NCBI GenBank assembly: GCA_018814965.1
Contig: JAHIYS010000050.1
Coordinates: 1 to 10,682 of the forward strand
Reading direction: 5' to 3'
DNA from: Gammaproteobacteria bacterium
GTDB taxonomy: Bacteria; Pseudomonadota; Gammaproteobacteria; UBA9339
Length of the DNA stretch: 10,682 bases
Shown here piece by piece: positions 1-7,092 of this stretch (its first letter is position 1; each line of letters starts with the position of its first letter). The notes below the pieces were generated by a model. That model had not been told where the DNA came from and did no database searches. It worked only from the letters and a program-made list of their open reading frames with translations. A program made the translations under genes and the position numbers.

Positions 1-2
1 CA

Positions 3-2006
3 CTATCTTTTTTGATTCTATTTTCTATCCAAACTTCATTTGCAGATACGAACAATCATGATGTCTGTCAACACACTCTTTTATCAAAAATCCAAAATTA
101 TTTCCTTGATAAAAATATAAATAAAATAGTAGATATTGAGGGTTATTGTTGCGGCTTATCTACAGTGTGGTTATATTCCAAGGGGCTACAGACTCAACCA
201 AAAACATCTAATGGCCCAAGAGATGATTACGACTGGTTTAAATCTAGCACAGAGTTAATTACAGGCTGGGATGAAAAAAGAGAACTCAAACCAGAAGAAG
301 CCGCTGAACTGGAAAGGTTTTTTTCGCTAATCGAACATTTTCAGATTATGCAAGGAAGATTAGAGCATGCGCAAAACAACATGTGTCGTGAGCTAAAAAC
401 ACCTATTAAACAAGAATACTCCATTGCCTCACTGCTTACAGCGGCACAACTAAATATTTTATTAACAACTGAAAACTTTATTCAAGATAATAAATTCATT
501 CTTGTTTCTTCAGAAAATCATTTCACTGCATTATTTAAAGAGAGAGAAAATTACTACCTTTTTGATCCAAACAGCGTTATTGGTGAGATAAAAATCGGAT
601 CAACTCTTGAAGCAGCAGCATTAATTTTTTCTTCACATTTTTTTGCTGCAACAACAGGCTCCTTTCCTCAACCCGCTGATTATACCAAATCGCTTCCATT
701 AAGTTTTCAGATATTCTCTTCTGACGAAACAGCTGCAGAGTATCCTATTCAAAAAGACGTTTTAGCCAAGATTGCTCCCGCCCTAGATTCAAACAAAGAC
801 CTGGCAAATGGCGCCTCAGGATTACATATGGCAGCTAAAATTGGGTGTATCAACTCCTTGGAGTATCTATTAGAACAAGGGGTTCCCCCTGATCAAAGAA
901 ACAATGATGGCGCAATTGCACTTATGTATGCCGCCCAAAACTGGCATGCTGAGTGTATAAAAACTCTTATTGATAATGGGGCTAAACCTGATCAAATCTA
1001 TGGCAATGGGTGGACTACGCTTATGTTTGCGGCTCAATATGGATGTGTCGAGTGTATAAAAATTCTTATTGATAATAGGGCTGACCCCAATCAAATCTAT
1101 GGCGATGGCTGGACTGCGCTTATGTTTGCGGCTAAAAACAAGCGCTCTGAATGTATAGAAGCACTTATTGAAAAAGGAGCTGAGCCTAATAAAAGCGATA
1201 ATGATGGCTGGACCGCGCTTATGATTGCTGCCAAAAATGGGCATGCTGAATGTGTTGGACTACTTCTTGAAAAAGGAGCTGACCCCAATCAAAGCATGAA
1301 TGATGGCTGGACCGCACTTATGTCTGCTGCCCAAAATGGGCATGCTGAATGTGTAAAAATACTTCTTGAAAAAGGAGCTGAGCCTAATAAAAGCGATAAT
1401 GATGGCTGGACCGCACTTATGATCGTTGCCCAAAATGGGAACGCTGAATGCATAGAACCACTTATTAAAAATAAAGCTGATCCTGCTCTACTTAATAATG
1501 TTGGGATAAGTGCGCTTATGATAGCTGCAAAAAACGGGCAAGCTAAATCTATAGAAGCGCTTATTGAAAACAATGTTGATCCTAATCAAATTAATGATAG
1601 CGGCAGAACCGCGCTTATATTTGCCGCTCTAAATGGTCGCGCTGAATGCATTAAAGCGCTTTTTGAAAAAGAAGGGTCTAAGGCTGATCCTAATAAAAGT
1701 CAGAATGATGGCACAACTGCCCTCATGTGTGCTGCTTTCCAAGGATACACTGAATGTGTCAAAATACTTCTTGAAAACGGGGCAACCTATGATCAAAGCA
1801 GAGATGACGGATGGACTGCTATTATGTTTGCCGCCAAAAAACTAAATGTTGAATGCATAAAAGCACTCCTTGATGAGGGAGCAAACCAAAATAAAAAAGT
1901 GGAAGTCACTAGCGCTCTTGAGGTTGCAAAAAGCTCTGGGTGCGAGGAGTGCATAAAAATTTTAGAGGAGCATCAAAACAAAGAGATCCAACATGAAGAT
2001 TTATAG
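3..2006 (+). CDS. Ankyrin-repeat protein with N-terminal YopT/C58-like cysteine-protease domain (5' end outside window)
   Basis: Partial at the 5' end. The frame is open to the window edge, and the first in-window start (TTG at 12) lies inside a hydrophobic stretch, so the true start is probably upstream. Numbering from that TTG: residues 1-11 with the preceding L-S-F form the end of a Sec-type signal peptide with likely cleavage S-F-A|D-T. Residues about 40-200 carry a C58-like pattern: GYCCGLSTVWL (Cys46, the GxC position), SENHFTALF (His170) and YYLFDPNS (Asp185), in the order and spacing of the YopT/AvrPphB Cys-His-Asp triad. Residues 268-655 form 12 ankyrin repeats of 33 residues with consensus DGWTALMxAA, AEC(I/V)K, EKGADPN; repeat 9 carries three extra residues. 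The tail is Glu-rich (LEEHQNKEIQHEDL). It is plausibly an exported effector that cleaves or binds a host protein; substrate unknown. The ankyrin array is certain, while protease activity is inferred from motifs. Confidence 0.88.
   Translation, partial: LSFLILFSIQTSFADTNNHDVCQHTLLSKIQNYFLDKNINKIVDIEGYCCGLSTVWLYSKGLQTQPKTSNGPRDDYDWFKSSTELITGWDEKRELKPEEAAELERFFSLIEHFQIMQGRLEHAQNNMCRELKTPIKQEYSIASLLTAAQLNILLTTENFIQDNKFILVSSENHFTALFKERENYYLFDPNSVIGEIKIGSTLEAAALIFSSHFFAATTGSFPQPADYTKSLPLSFQIFSSDETAAEYPIQKDVLAKIAPALDSNKDLANGASGLHMAAKIGCINSLEYLLEQGVPPDQRNNDGAIALMYAAQNWHAECIKTLIDNGAKPDQIYGNGWTTLMFAAQYGCVECIKILIDNRADPNQIYGDGWTALMFAAKNKRSECIEALIEKGAEPNKSDNDGWTALMIAAKNGHAECVGLLLEKGADPNQSMNDGWTALMSAAQNGHAECVKILLEKGAEPNKSDNDGWTALMIVAQNGNAECIEPLIKNKADPALLNNVGISALMIAAKNGQAKSIEALIENNVDPNQINDSGRTALIFAALNGRAECIKALFEKEGSKADPNKSQNDGTTALMCAAFQGYTECVKILLENGATYDQSRDDGWTAIMFAAKKLNVECIKALLDEGANQNKKVEVTSALEVAKSSGCEECIKILEEHQNKEIQHEDL
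813..1974 (+). repeat. Tandem 99-bp ankyrin-coding repeats, 12 copies
   Basis: Inside the ankyrin gene the DNA repeats with a 99-bp period (33 codons); one unit is 108 bp. Most units have diverged, but the centre is young. Bases 1170-1216 and 1368-1414 are identical over 47 bp at a spacing of 198 bp (two units). The 99-bp neighbours around 1201 and 1300 also share long near-identical runs. This suggests recent expansion by duplication of one- and two-repeat blocks, so copy number may differ between strains. Confidence 0.85.
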
Positions 2007-2159
2007 TTAGGAGAAGGAGAAGGGGTCAAGTCTTTACAATATACATTAAAAGTTATTTCTGATTTTTTTTAATCAAGTCACTTAAAATCACAATATCATT
2101 AGCAATGGGAAGCTTGTTGGCTTTTAGACGGAAGATTCAACATGATGATTTATAGTTAG
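1985..2159 (+). repeat. Imperfect 26-bp direct repeat pair spanning the ankyrin gene's stop codon
   Basis: Bases 1985-2010 (last codons and stop of the ankyrin gene) match 2134-2159 at 24 of 26 positions. The second copy translates as K-I-Q-H-D-D-L-stop against the gene's E-I-Q-H-E-D-L-stop. Its frame is open back to a TGA at 2060-2062, giving about 30 codons (FFLIKSLK then ISLAMGSLLAFRRK, roughly) with no convincing start of its own. It could be the relic of another gene with the same C-terminal tail, or a duplicated gene end. The 123 bp between the two copies contain a GGGGTCAAG motif. Confidence 0.55.
2022..2051 (+). repeat. GGGGTC-type intergenic motif, copy 1
   Basis: GGGGTCAAGTCTTTACAATA and the following AT-rich bases begin 15 nt after the ankyrin stop. 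Related motifs occur at 4788 (+ strand) and at 7092-7081 (- strand), always in gaps between genes. From memory, sequences beginning GGGGTCA-A/G occur as dispersed non-coding repeats in many proteobacterial genomes; I cannot confirm the family here. Confidence 0.4.
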
Positions 2160-2200
2160 ATGCAGTTGTGAAAACCAAGCGGGTGAGAGCTTGTGTGTAT

Positions 2201-2305
2201 AATCGCAGGCTAAAGCTTGCGGCGACCTGTTATCCTACTTATTGCAGTCTTAAACCTGCGCCTGACTGTTATACTATTACCGTAATCTGAAGCCTGCACC
2301 TACTA
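2201..2305. repeat. Degenerate ~39-40 bp tandem repeat, about 2.6 copies
   Basis: Three successive units begin near 2201, 2241 and 2281. Units 1 and 2 share roughly 27 of 38 aligned positions (conserved blocks GCAG, TAAA, TGCG, CTGTTAT and CTA). Unit 3 matches unit 2 over about 22 positions around TCTGAAGCCTGCACCTACT before the similarity ends. Unit 1 also holds a small hairpin, GCAGGCT-aa-AGCTTGC, with one G-T pair. The tract is more GC-rich than its surroundings and has no coding frame I believe in. Confidence 0.55.
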
Positions 2306-2396
2306 GAACCAAATAAAAACTACGTCGGGGCGCCTCGCTGACTCAAGCCACGCCTAATCTCTAATTTTGGTAGTTTCATTCCAAGCAATTTGCTAC

Positions 2397-2402
2397 TATA
2401 CT
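2397..2402 (+). promoter_or_regulatory. Candidate -10 element for ftsK
   Basis: TATACT matches the sigma-70 -10 consensus at 5 of 6 positions and lies 33 nt before the TTG start. No good -35 is visible at 16-18 bp upstream, so this is a weak prediction. Confidence 0.28.
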
Positions 2403-2424
2403 CTCCATAAAACTTGCTCCATCT

Positions 2425-2430
2425 GAGGTG
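2425..2430 (+). promoter_or_regulatory. Ribosome binding site fixing the TTG start of ftsK
   Basis: GAGGTG lies 5 nt before the TTG at 2436. An in-frame TGA at 2424-2426 overlaps it, so no start further upstream is possible. The next Met in frame lies inside the membrane domain. Together these support the unusual TTG start. Confidence 0.65.
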
Positions 2431-2435
2431 ATACT

Positions 2436-4742
2436 TTGTTTCAGGCAAACTACAAAAAACAGGAAGCAAAAAATAAACTTAAATTAGCTCTTCTAATTCG
2501 CGAAGGAATTTTAGTTGTTACAGTGGGTGTGGCAACTTTCTTACTTCTATCTCTATTATCCTATCATACTACCGATCCTGGTTGGTCTAGAACCGGCACC
2601 AGTGTGGCCGTTGCCAATATTGGCGGGCATGTTGGAGCATGGCTTGCCGATGTGCTTTTCTGCCTTTTTGGTTATGTTGCCTACATTTTCCCATTGATGT
2701 TGGTATATGCAGCTTGGATCCCTTTTTTGCAACAACAAAAAGATACTACCAGCCAAACTTTTTTCATTTTACGTAGCTTTGGTTTTTTTACTATGTTGCT
2801 CTCCGGCAGCAGCTTAGCTTCTCTCCATTTTAGCGCAGGGAACCTCCCTTTTGGGGCCGGCGGCGTCTTAGGTGTTTTATTTCAAACCGGAATGGTGAAT
2901 ATTTTTAATTTTATTGGTGCTAATTTAATTTTATTTATGCTATTGCTTGCCGGCTTTACGCTGTTTAGTGGCTTATCTTGGATATGGGCTAGCCAAGCTC
3001 TTGGCAGAGGTGTTTTTAAACTTATAGATTTTATTGGCGACCAAATTATACAAATTACCCATCGCGATCCTGCTCCTAATATTAAAACCCAAAGATCTGA
3101 GCCAAGAATAATGCAGCCAGAGGTAGATTCATTTAAGGGAATTAAAGAAGAAACAAATAAAACCCCTGTTATTTCAATAGCTTCCCCAATCAAACCTAGT
3201 TTGCGCGCCGAAAGGGAGAGACAAGCAGACCTATTTGACCCTGATCTAGAATGGTCTCTACCACCTCTATCTTTATTAGACAAACCAGAAAATGCTCACG
3301 GCTCCCGTTATACCGCAAAAGAACTTGAAGAGATGTCGCGTAATGTTGAATTGCGGTTATACGATTTTGGAATAGAAGCTCAAGTAGTTGCTGTTCACCC
3401 AGGGCCGGTGGTAACAAGATTTGAGCTACAACTTGCAGCGGGGACAAAAGCAAGCAGGATTACTGCTTTAGCAAAAGATTTGGCTCGCTCGCTTTCGGTT
3501 GTAAGTGTACGTATTGTCGAAATTATTCCTGGTAAATCGGTCATTGGCTTAGAGCTTCCAAATGCTGATCGTGAAGTAGTAAGACTTCGTGAAATTTTAT
3601 CATCACAGCAATATGAACATACTCACGCTCCTTTGGCGCTTGCTTTGGGTAAAGATATTGCCGGTTATCCAGTTATTGTGGATCTTGCAAAAATGCCACA
3701 TCTACTAGTGGCTGGCACTACTGGCGCAGGTAAATCAGTATGCTTGAACGCCCTTCTTTTAAGCCTTCTTTATAAATACACGCCTAAAGAGATGCGCCTA
3801 ATTTTAATTGATCCTAAAATGCTAGAGCTATCAGTATATGCTGACATCCCTCACCTTCTTGCGCCGGTCGTAACCGACATGAAAGAAGCAGCTAACTCCT
3901 TCCGTTGGTGCGTAGCAGAAATGGAACGCCGTTATAAGCTTATGGCAACTATGGGTGTGCGTAATATCTCTGGATACAACCATAAGGTTCGTGAAGCAAA
4001 AATCAAAGGGGCTCCATTACTTGATCCGTTGTGGCAGGAACACAATATGGACAGCGCACAAGAATTACAGGAATTACCATATATTGTCGTAATTTCTGAT
4101 GAATATGCTGACATGATGATGGTGGTTGGCAAAAAGATTGAGGAACTCATCGCTCGAATTGCTCAAAAAGCTAGGGCGGCAGGGATTCACTTAATTTTAG
4201 CCACCCAGCGCCCATCGGTTGATGTTATTACTGGTTTAATTAAAGCCAACATTCCAACCCGCATCGCTTTTCAAGTATCATCTAAAATAGATTCCCGCAC
4301 AATTTTGGATCAATCAGGAGCGGAACAATTATTAGGCTCTGGCGATATGCTTTACCTACCTCCTGGATCTGGAATTCCGGTTCGAATTCATGGCTCTTTC
4401 GTGGTTGATGAAGAGGTACACCGTGTTGTTAAAGAATTAAAACGTCGTGGGAGACCAGACTATCTAGAAGAGATTCTTGATGGAAGCGTAGGACCAATAG
4501 TTGGCATCGATAATGAAAATAGCCAAGAATTTTCTGATGCTGAAAAAGATCCTCTTTATGATCAAGCGGTACAAATTGTTGTAGAATCTCGGCGCGCTTC
4601 AGTTTCTAATGTCCAGCGCCGTTTAAAAATTGGTTATAATCGGGCAGCACGAATTGTTGAAGGGATGGAAGAAGCTGGAATTGTTGGTCCAATGGAATCT
4701 AATGGCAATCGGGAAATACTTGCCCCTCCACCAAGAGAATAA
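2436..4742 (+). CDS. ftsK: DNA translocase FtsK
   Basis: FtsK is the septal DNA pump that moves chromosome termini apart and activates XerCD recombination at dif. The 768-residue product has hydrophobic segments at about 24-42, 66-98, 108-130 and 145-180, matching the N-terminal membrane domain that anchors it at the septum. A short linker (about 205-290) follows, much shorter than in E. coli FtsK (1329 aa), as is usual in many bacteria. The motor domain has Walker A GTTGAGKS (427-434), Walker B VVISDE (551-556) and the ATQRPSVDVITG motif (589-600). Residues 703-763 (DPLYDQA, SNVQRRLKIGYNRAARIVEGME) form the gamma winged helix that reads KOPS sites. The TTG start is supported by a Shine-Dalgarno at 2425-2430. 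lolA follows, as in E. coli. Confidence 0.96.
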   Translation: MFQANYKKQEAKNKLKLALLIREGILVVTVGVATFLLLSLLSYHTTDPGWSRTGTSVAVANIGGHVGAWLADVLFCLFGYVAYIFPLMLVYAAWIPFLQQQKDTTSQTFFILRSFGFFTMLLSGSSLASLHFSAGNLPFGAGGVLGVLFQTGMVNIFNFIGANLILFMLLLAGFTLFSGLSWIWASQALGRGVFKLIDFIGDQIIQITHRDPAPNIKTQRSEPRIMQPEVDSFKGIKEETNKTPVISIASPIKPSLRAERERQADLFDPDLEWSLPPLSLLDKPENAHGSRYTAKELEEMSRNVELRLYDFGIEAQVVAVHPGPVVTRFELQLAAGTKASRITALAKDLARSLSVVSVRIVEIIPGKSVIGLELPNADREVVRLREILSSQQYEHTHAPLALALGKDIAGYPVIVDLAKMPHLLVAGTTGAGKSVCLNALLLSLLYKYTPKEMRLILIDPKMLELSVYADIPHLLAPVVTDMKEAANSFRWCVAEMERRYKLMATMGVRNISGYNHKVREAKIKGAPLLDPLWQEHNMDSAQELQELPYIVVISDEYADMMMVVGKKIEELIARIAQKARAAGIHLILATQRPSVDVITGLIKANIPTRIAFQVSSKIDSRTILDQSGAEQLLGSGDMLYLPPGSGIPVRIHGSFVVDEEVHRVVKELKRRGRPDYLEEILDGSVGPIVGIDNENSQEFSDAEKDPLYDQAVQIVVESRRASVSNVQRRLKIGYNRAARIVEGMEEAGIVGPMESNGNREILAPPPRE

Positions 4743-4747
4743 AACCC

Positions 4748-4780
4748 GTCATTGCTTCGCCTAACTGCTTGCAATGACGT
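4748..4780. repeat. Perfect 9-bp inverted repeat (palindromic element) between ftsK and lolA
   Basis: CGTCATTGC (4748-4756) and GCAATGACG (4772-4780) are exact reverse complements around a 15-nt loop, 5 nt after the ftsK stop. No T-run follows on the + strand, so it is a poor intrinsic terminator for ftsK. It could still stabilise the mRNA 3' end. Its GTCATTGC arm is shared with the larger element at 8074, suggesting one repeat family. Confidence 0.7.
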
Positions 4781-4787
4781 AAAAATG

Positions 4788-4811
4788 GGGTCGCTTCAAA
4801 TATAATTGACA
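4788..4811 (+). promoter_or_regulatory. GGGGTC motif (copy 2) carrying overlapping TATAAT and TTGACA boxes before lolA
   Basis: GGGGTCGCTTCAAA leads directly into TATAAT (4801-4806), which overlaps TTGACA (4806-4811). Either may serve lolA. TATAAT as a -10 gives a leader of about 33 nt but has no clear -35 partner. TTGACA as a -35 would need the poor TTCAAT (4830-4835) as its -10, leaving almost no leader. Only one can be real; the first fits the ribosome site better. The promoter may have been supplied by the repeat. Confidence 0.35.
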
Positions 4812-4845
4812 GCTTCCATACTTCTGTATTTCAATAGGATCATAT

Positions 4846-5496
4846 ATGTCTAAACACTATAAAATTTTAATCGGGAAAATATTTTTTATCCTGTTTTTTT
4901 CCTTTACAGCAAATATCTCTTTTGCAGACACAACCGCTGCCGATGAACTAGCAAAATCACTAAATAGCATTCATACAATGCAGGCAAACTTTGAGCAGAG
5001 CATGGTAAATAGTAAAGGGGGTAATATCGGGCAGAAAACTCTAGGCTCAATGAAGCTCGAACGCCCAGGAAAATTTCGCTGGGAAATAACCCAGCCCAAC
5101 AACCAATTAATCATTATTAATAAAGATAAAAGTTTTTTATACGACATTGATTTAGAACAAGTGGTAAAACGCAAAATGGACTATCGCAAACCTGGCAACC
5201 CTGCGATGCTACTTAGCAGTCCAGTAGAAACCTTAAAACAATCATTTAAAATAACTAAATTAAATAATTCTAAAACAGGCTCATGGTTTAAGCTTACTCC
5301 TAAAACTCAAGGCAATGGATACCAGTGGATTAAAATGCATTTTATTACCGGTCAATTACGCAGTATGCAAATAACTGATGACCTAGAGCAACAAAGCACC
5401 ATCACCTTTAACAATATCGTATTAAATAAATCTATCTCATCAAAAATGTTTGTGCTTACCACGCCGCCGAACACTGAAATATTTGATGCAGAGTAA
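4846..5496 (+). CDS. lolA: Outer-membrane lipoprotein carrier protein LolA
   Basis: LolA receives lipoproteins released by the LolCDE transporter in the inner membrane and carries them across the periplasm to LolB. The 216-residue product is of normal family length. Residues 1-27 are a Sec signal peptide (KILIGKIFFILFFSF core, cleavage I-S-F-A|D-T). The mature part begins with a helix containing MQANFEQ (45-51) and continues with the characteristic GSMKLERPGKFRWEI stretch (67-81), whose Arg and aromatic residues line the lipid-binding barrel. KPGNPAMLL (about 115-123) and QWIKMHF lie further on. The ATG start is preceded by AGGA at 4836-4839, 6 nt away. It lies directly downstream of ftsK as in enterobacteria, but the usual rarA does not follow. 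An NlpC/P60 gene begins 7 nt after the stop. Confidence 0.95.
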   Translation: MSKHYKILIGKIFFILFFSFTANISFADTTAADELAKSLNSIHTMQANFEQSMVNSKGGNIGQKTLGSMKLERPGKFRWEITQPNNQLIIINKDKSFLYDIDLEQVVKRKMDYRKPGNPAMLLSSPVETLKQSFKITKLNNSKTGSWFKLTPKTQGNGYQWIKMHFITGQLRSMQITDDLEQQSTITFNNIVLNKSISSKMFVLTTPPNTEIFDAE

Positions 5497-5503
5497 AGAA
5501 GTT

Positions 5504-6963
5504 ATGACAAAAAAATTCTCTCTCTTTTTAGCCTTTATACTTTTTTTGTTGTTATTCTTCCTGTTTATGCCCATATTGAAGCTCTCATAAACATCTTCCC
5601 TCTGGATAAATATGATCAAGATATTAATCATTGGATAAAAGATTCTGATCCGGACTATAACCAACCATTGATTAAATCAACAGCGCAAAAAAACCTTTTG
5701 CGTGAATATTACAACCACTACTACGCAACCGGGGTTAATGCCAAGTCCCCATGGGACAATAGGTATATTAAAGAAACTCTAGAAAAAAGTTTGGCTCCTT
5801 ATATTTTAGAGCAAAAAATAAGAGGAAGCTTTGATAATTCTTCCAATTCTAATCCCAAGAAAATCGGCTATGGTGTAAATTTTAGACCATATTCTGCGGT
5901 CTGGATCAATGAGATTATCGCCAACATGAATTTAAAACAATTTTCATCACCATTTAAGTATCGACCTAACAACCGAGGGATTGCGGTAAGAAACCTACTT
6001 GCTCGCGCGCTCCCCACCAATGACCCTTTTTTCTATAAACTCTCACTTCCGGGGGAGGGATACCCTTTTGATAATCTTCAAGAATCTGCAATATGGGCTG
6101 GGGCCCCGGTATATATTATTGGCGAAACATCAGATAAACAGTGGCTACTCGTTTTAACTTCATCTTATATTGCTTGGGTCGAAAGTGATAGAATCGCAAA
6201 AACTAGTGAAAGCTTCATCAAAAAATGGCAACAATATGCCAAACAAAAAATGGTAGCTATTACTAAAAACAAGTTAAGCATCTTTGATCTTGAAAACCAG
6301 TATCGTTTTAATGCCTATATTGGAGCGGTATTCCCCGGCAAAAATATTAACAAAAACACCATAACTGTTTTAATTCCTATCGCCGACACTTATCATCGCG
6401 CCAAAATATCTTTTGCCCGCCTTAATAAAAAAGATGCTAAAATCATGCCCCTAGAAGCAACCCCACATAATTTTGTCACCATTATGTCATCTCTTTTAGG
6501 TCGACCATATGGCTGGGGAGGAATGTATTTTTACAATGATTGCTCGGCAGAATTACAAAGTCTTTATACCCCTTTTGGCATTTGGCTCCCAAGAAACTCT
6601 TCTGCGCAAATAAATGCTAGAGAAAAAATTGATCTGAGCGAAAATAGCATGGAAGAGCACCTTAAACATCTTCTGGAAAATGGCAAAAAATTTATTACAA
6701 TCATTTATATTGGAGCTCATACCATAACCTATATGGGGAAATACCCAAACCCTAACTCAGCAGCTCATGAACCTATAGCCCTGACCTTTCAAAACGTATG
6801 GGGTAATTTAAAGCCTGCTGATGGAAGCTATCGCGCAGTGGTTGGCAAGTCAGTTTTGCTCCCTTTGTTAACAAAATATCCAGAAGACCCAAAGATAAAC
6901 TCTCAAGCCAATCATAAATACTTCCAGATATCTTTTTTGGATAAAACCATGATTCAAGAGTAA
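5504..6963 (+). CDS. SH3-domain NlpC/P60 (C40) peptidoglycan endopeptidase, with a frameshift in its signal peptide
   Basis: Predicted cell-wall hydrolase of the YkfC-like group, cutting gamma-D-Glu-diaminopimelate bonds in wall peptides. The main open frame has its first ordinary start at TTG 5668 (431 codons), but that start removes any signal peptide. The same frame is open back to the lolA stop and encodes VVILPVYA|HIEALINIF. A proper ATG at 5504 in the other frame encodes MTKKFSLFLAFILF and ends at TAA 5588. One extra base, or a -1 slip, joins them into a 486-residue exported protein. Numbered from 5668: an N-terminal stabilising region (1-65), two SH3b-like regions (about 65-265, including NFRPYSAVW and YIAWVESDR), then the catalytic domain GRPYGWGGMYFYNDCSAELQ with Cys292, GAHTITYMGKY with His351, and FQNVWG with Gln375 where His is usual. 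It is probably cotranscribed with lolA. The family is sure; the start is not. Confidence 0.85.
5509..5548 (+). other. Two homopolymer slippery heptamers joining the signal-peptide frames of the NlpC/P60 gene
   Basis: In the ATG-5504 frame, codons ACA-AAA-AAA contain A_AAA_AAA (A-run 5509-5515). Codons CTT-TTT-TTG contain T_TTT_TTG (T-run 5541-5547). Both have the X_XXY_YYZ phase used in -1 ribosomal slippage, and a -1 slip or a one-base insertion at either run enters the long frame. The outcome would be MTKKILSLFSLY... (A-run) or MTKKFSLFLAFILF... (T-run), both good signal peptides ending VYA. A sequencing or assembly indel in a homopolymer is the simplest alternative. Confidence 0.6.
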
Positions 6964-7080
6964 TTCTTAAAAAGAATCGCATATTAAAACGCTCTCCTCA
7001 AATTTAGGATTACGGGATTGTTGCAATCTAAAGCCCTTTTATCCTGAATCACGCTGCCATAGCCACAACGACTGCCATCA

Positions 7081-7092
7081 AGATCTGACCCC
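7081..7092 (-). repeat. GGGGTC-type intergenic motif, copy 3
   Basis: Reads GGGGTCAGATCT on the - strand and continues as TGATGG. It has the same GGGGTC core as 2022 and 4788 but the opposite orientation. From memory, GGGGTCAGATCTTGAT is a recurring intergenic motif in gammaproteobacteria; this is recall, not a search result. Confidence 0.4.

Larger units (their letters stand above)
2007..2435. other. 429-bp repeat-rich intergenic region before ftsK
   Basis: This gap holds, in order, the GGGGTC motif, the second copy of the ankyrin gene tail, the ~39-40 bp tandem repeat, and a GC-rich near-palindrome around GGCGCC (2326-2337). The last ~60 bp presumably carry the ftsK promoter. No tRNA, sRNA or complete small gene could be supported. 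The 5-bp AT stem with a T-run at about 2060-2075 is too weak to call a terminator. Confidence 0.6.

Noticed and set aside
870..1573. Long - strand open frames across the ankyrin array
   Set aside because: They mirror the 99-bp repeats of the + strand gene, are themselves periodic, and lack family features.
2060..2075. Terminator after the ankyrin gene (TGATT-T-run-AATCA)
   Set aside because: Only a 5-bp AT stem with the T-run in its loop; too weak to support.
2201..2305. CRISPR array
   Set aside because: Units abut with no unique spacers, are degenerate, and no cas gene is nearby.
4748..4780. Rho-independent terminator for ftsK
   Set aside because: The stem is perfect but is followed by TAAAAATGGGG rather than a T-run, so I call it a palindromic repeat.
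5504..5590. Stand-alone 28-residue hydrophobic small protein from ATG 5504
   Set aside because: It reads as a membrane peptide, but the adjacent frame supplies the second half of a signal peptide with a VYA cleavage site, so a split gene start is the better explanation.
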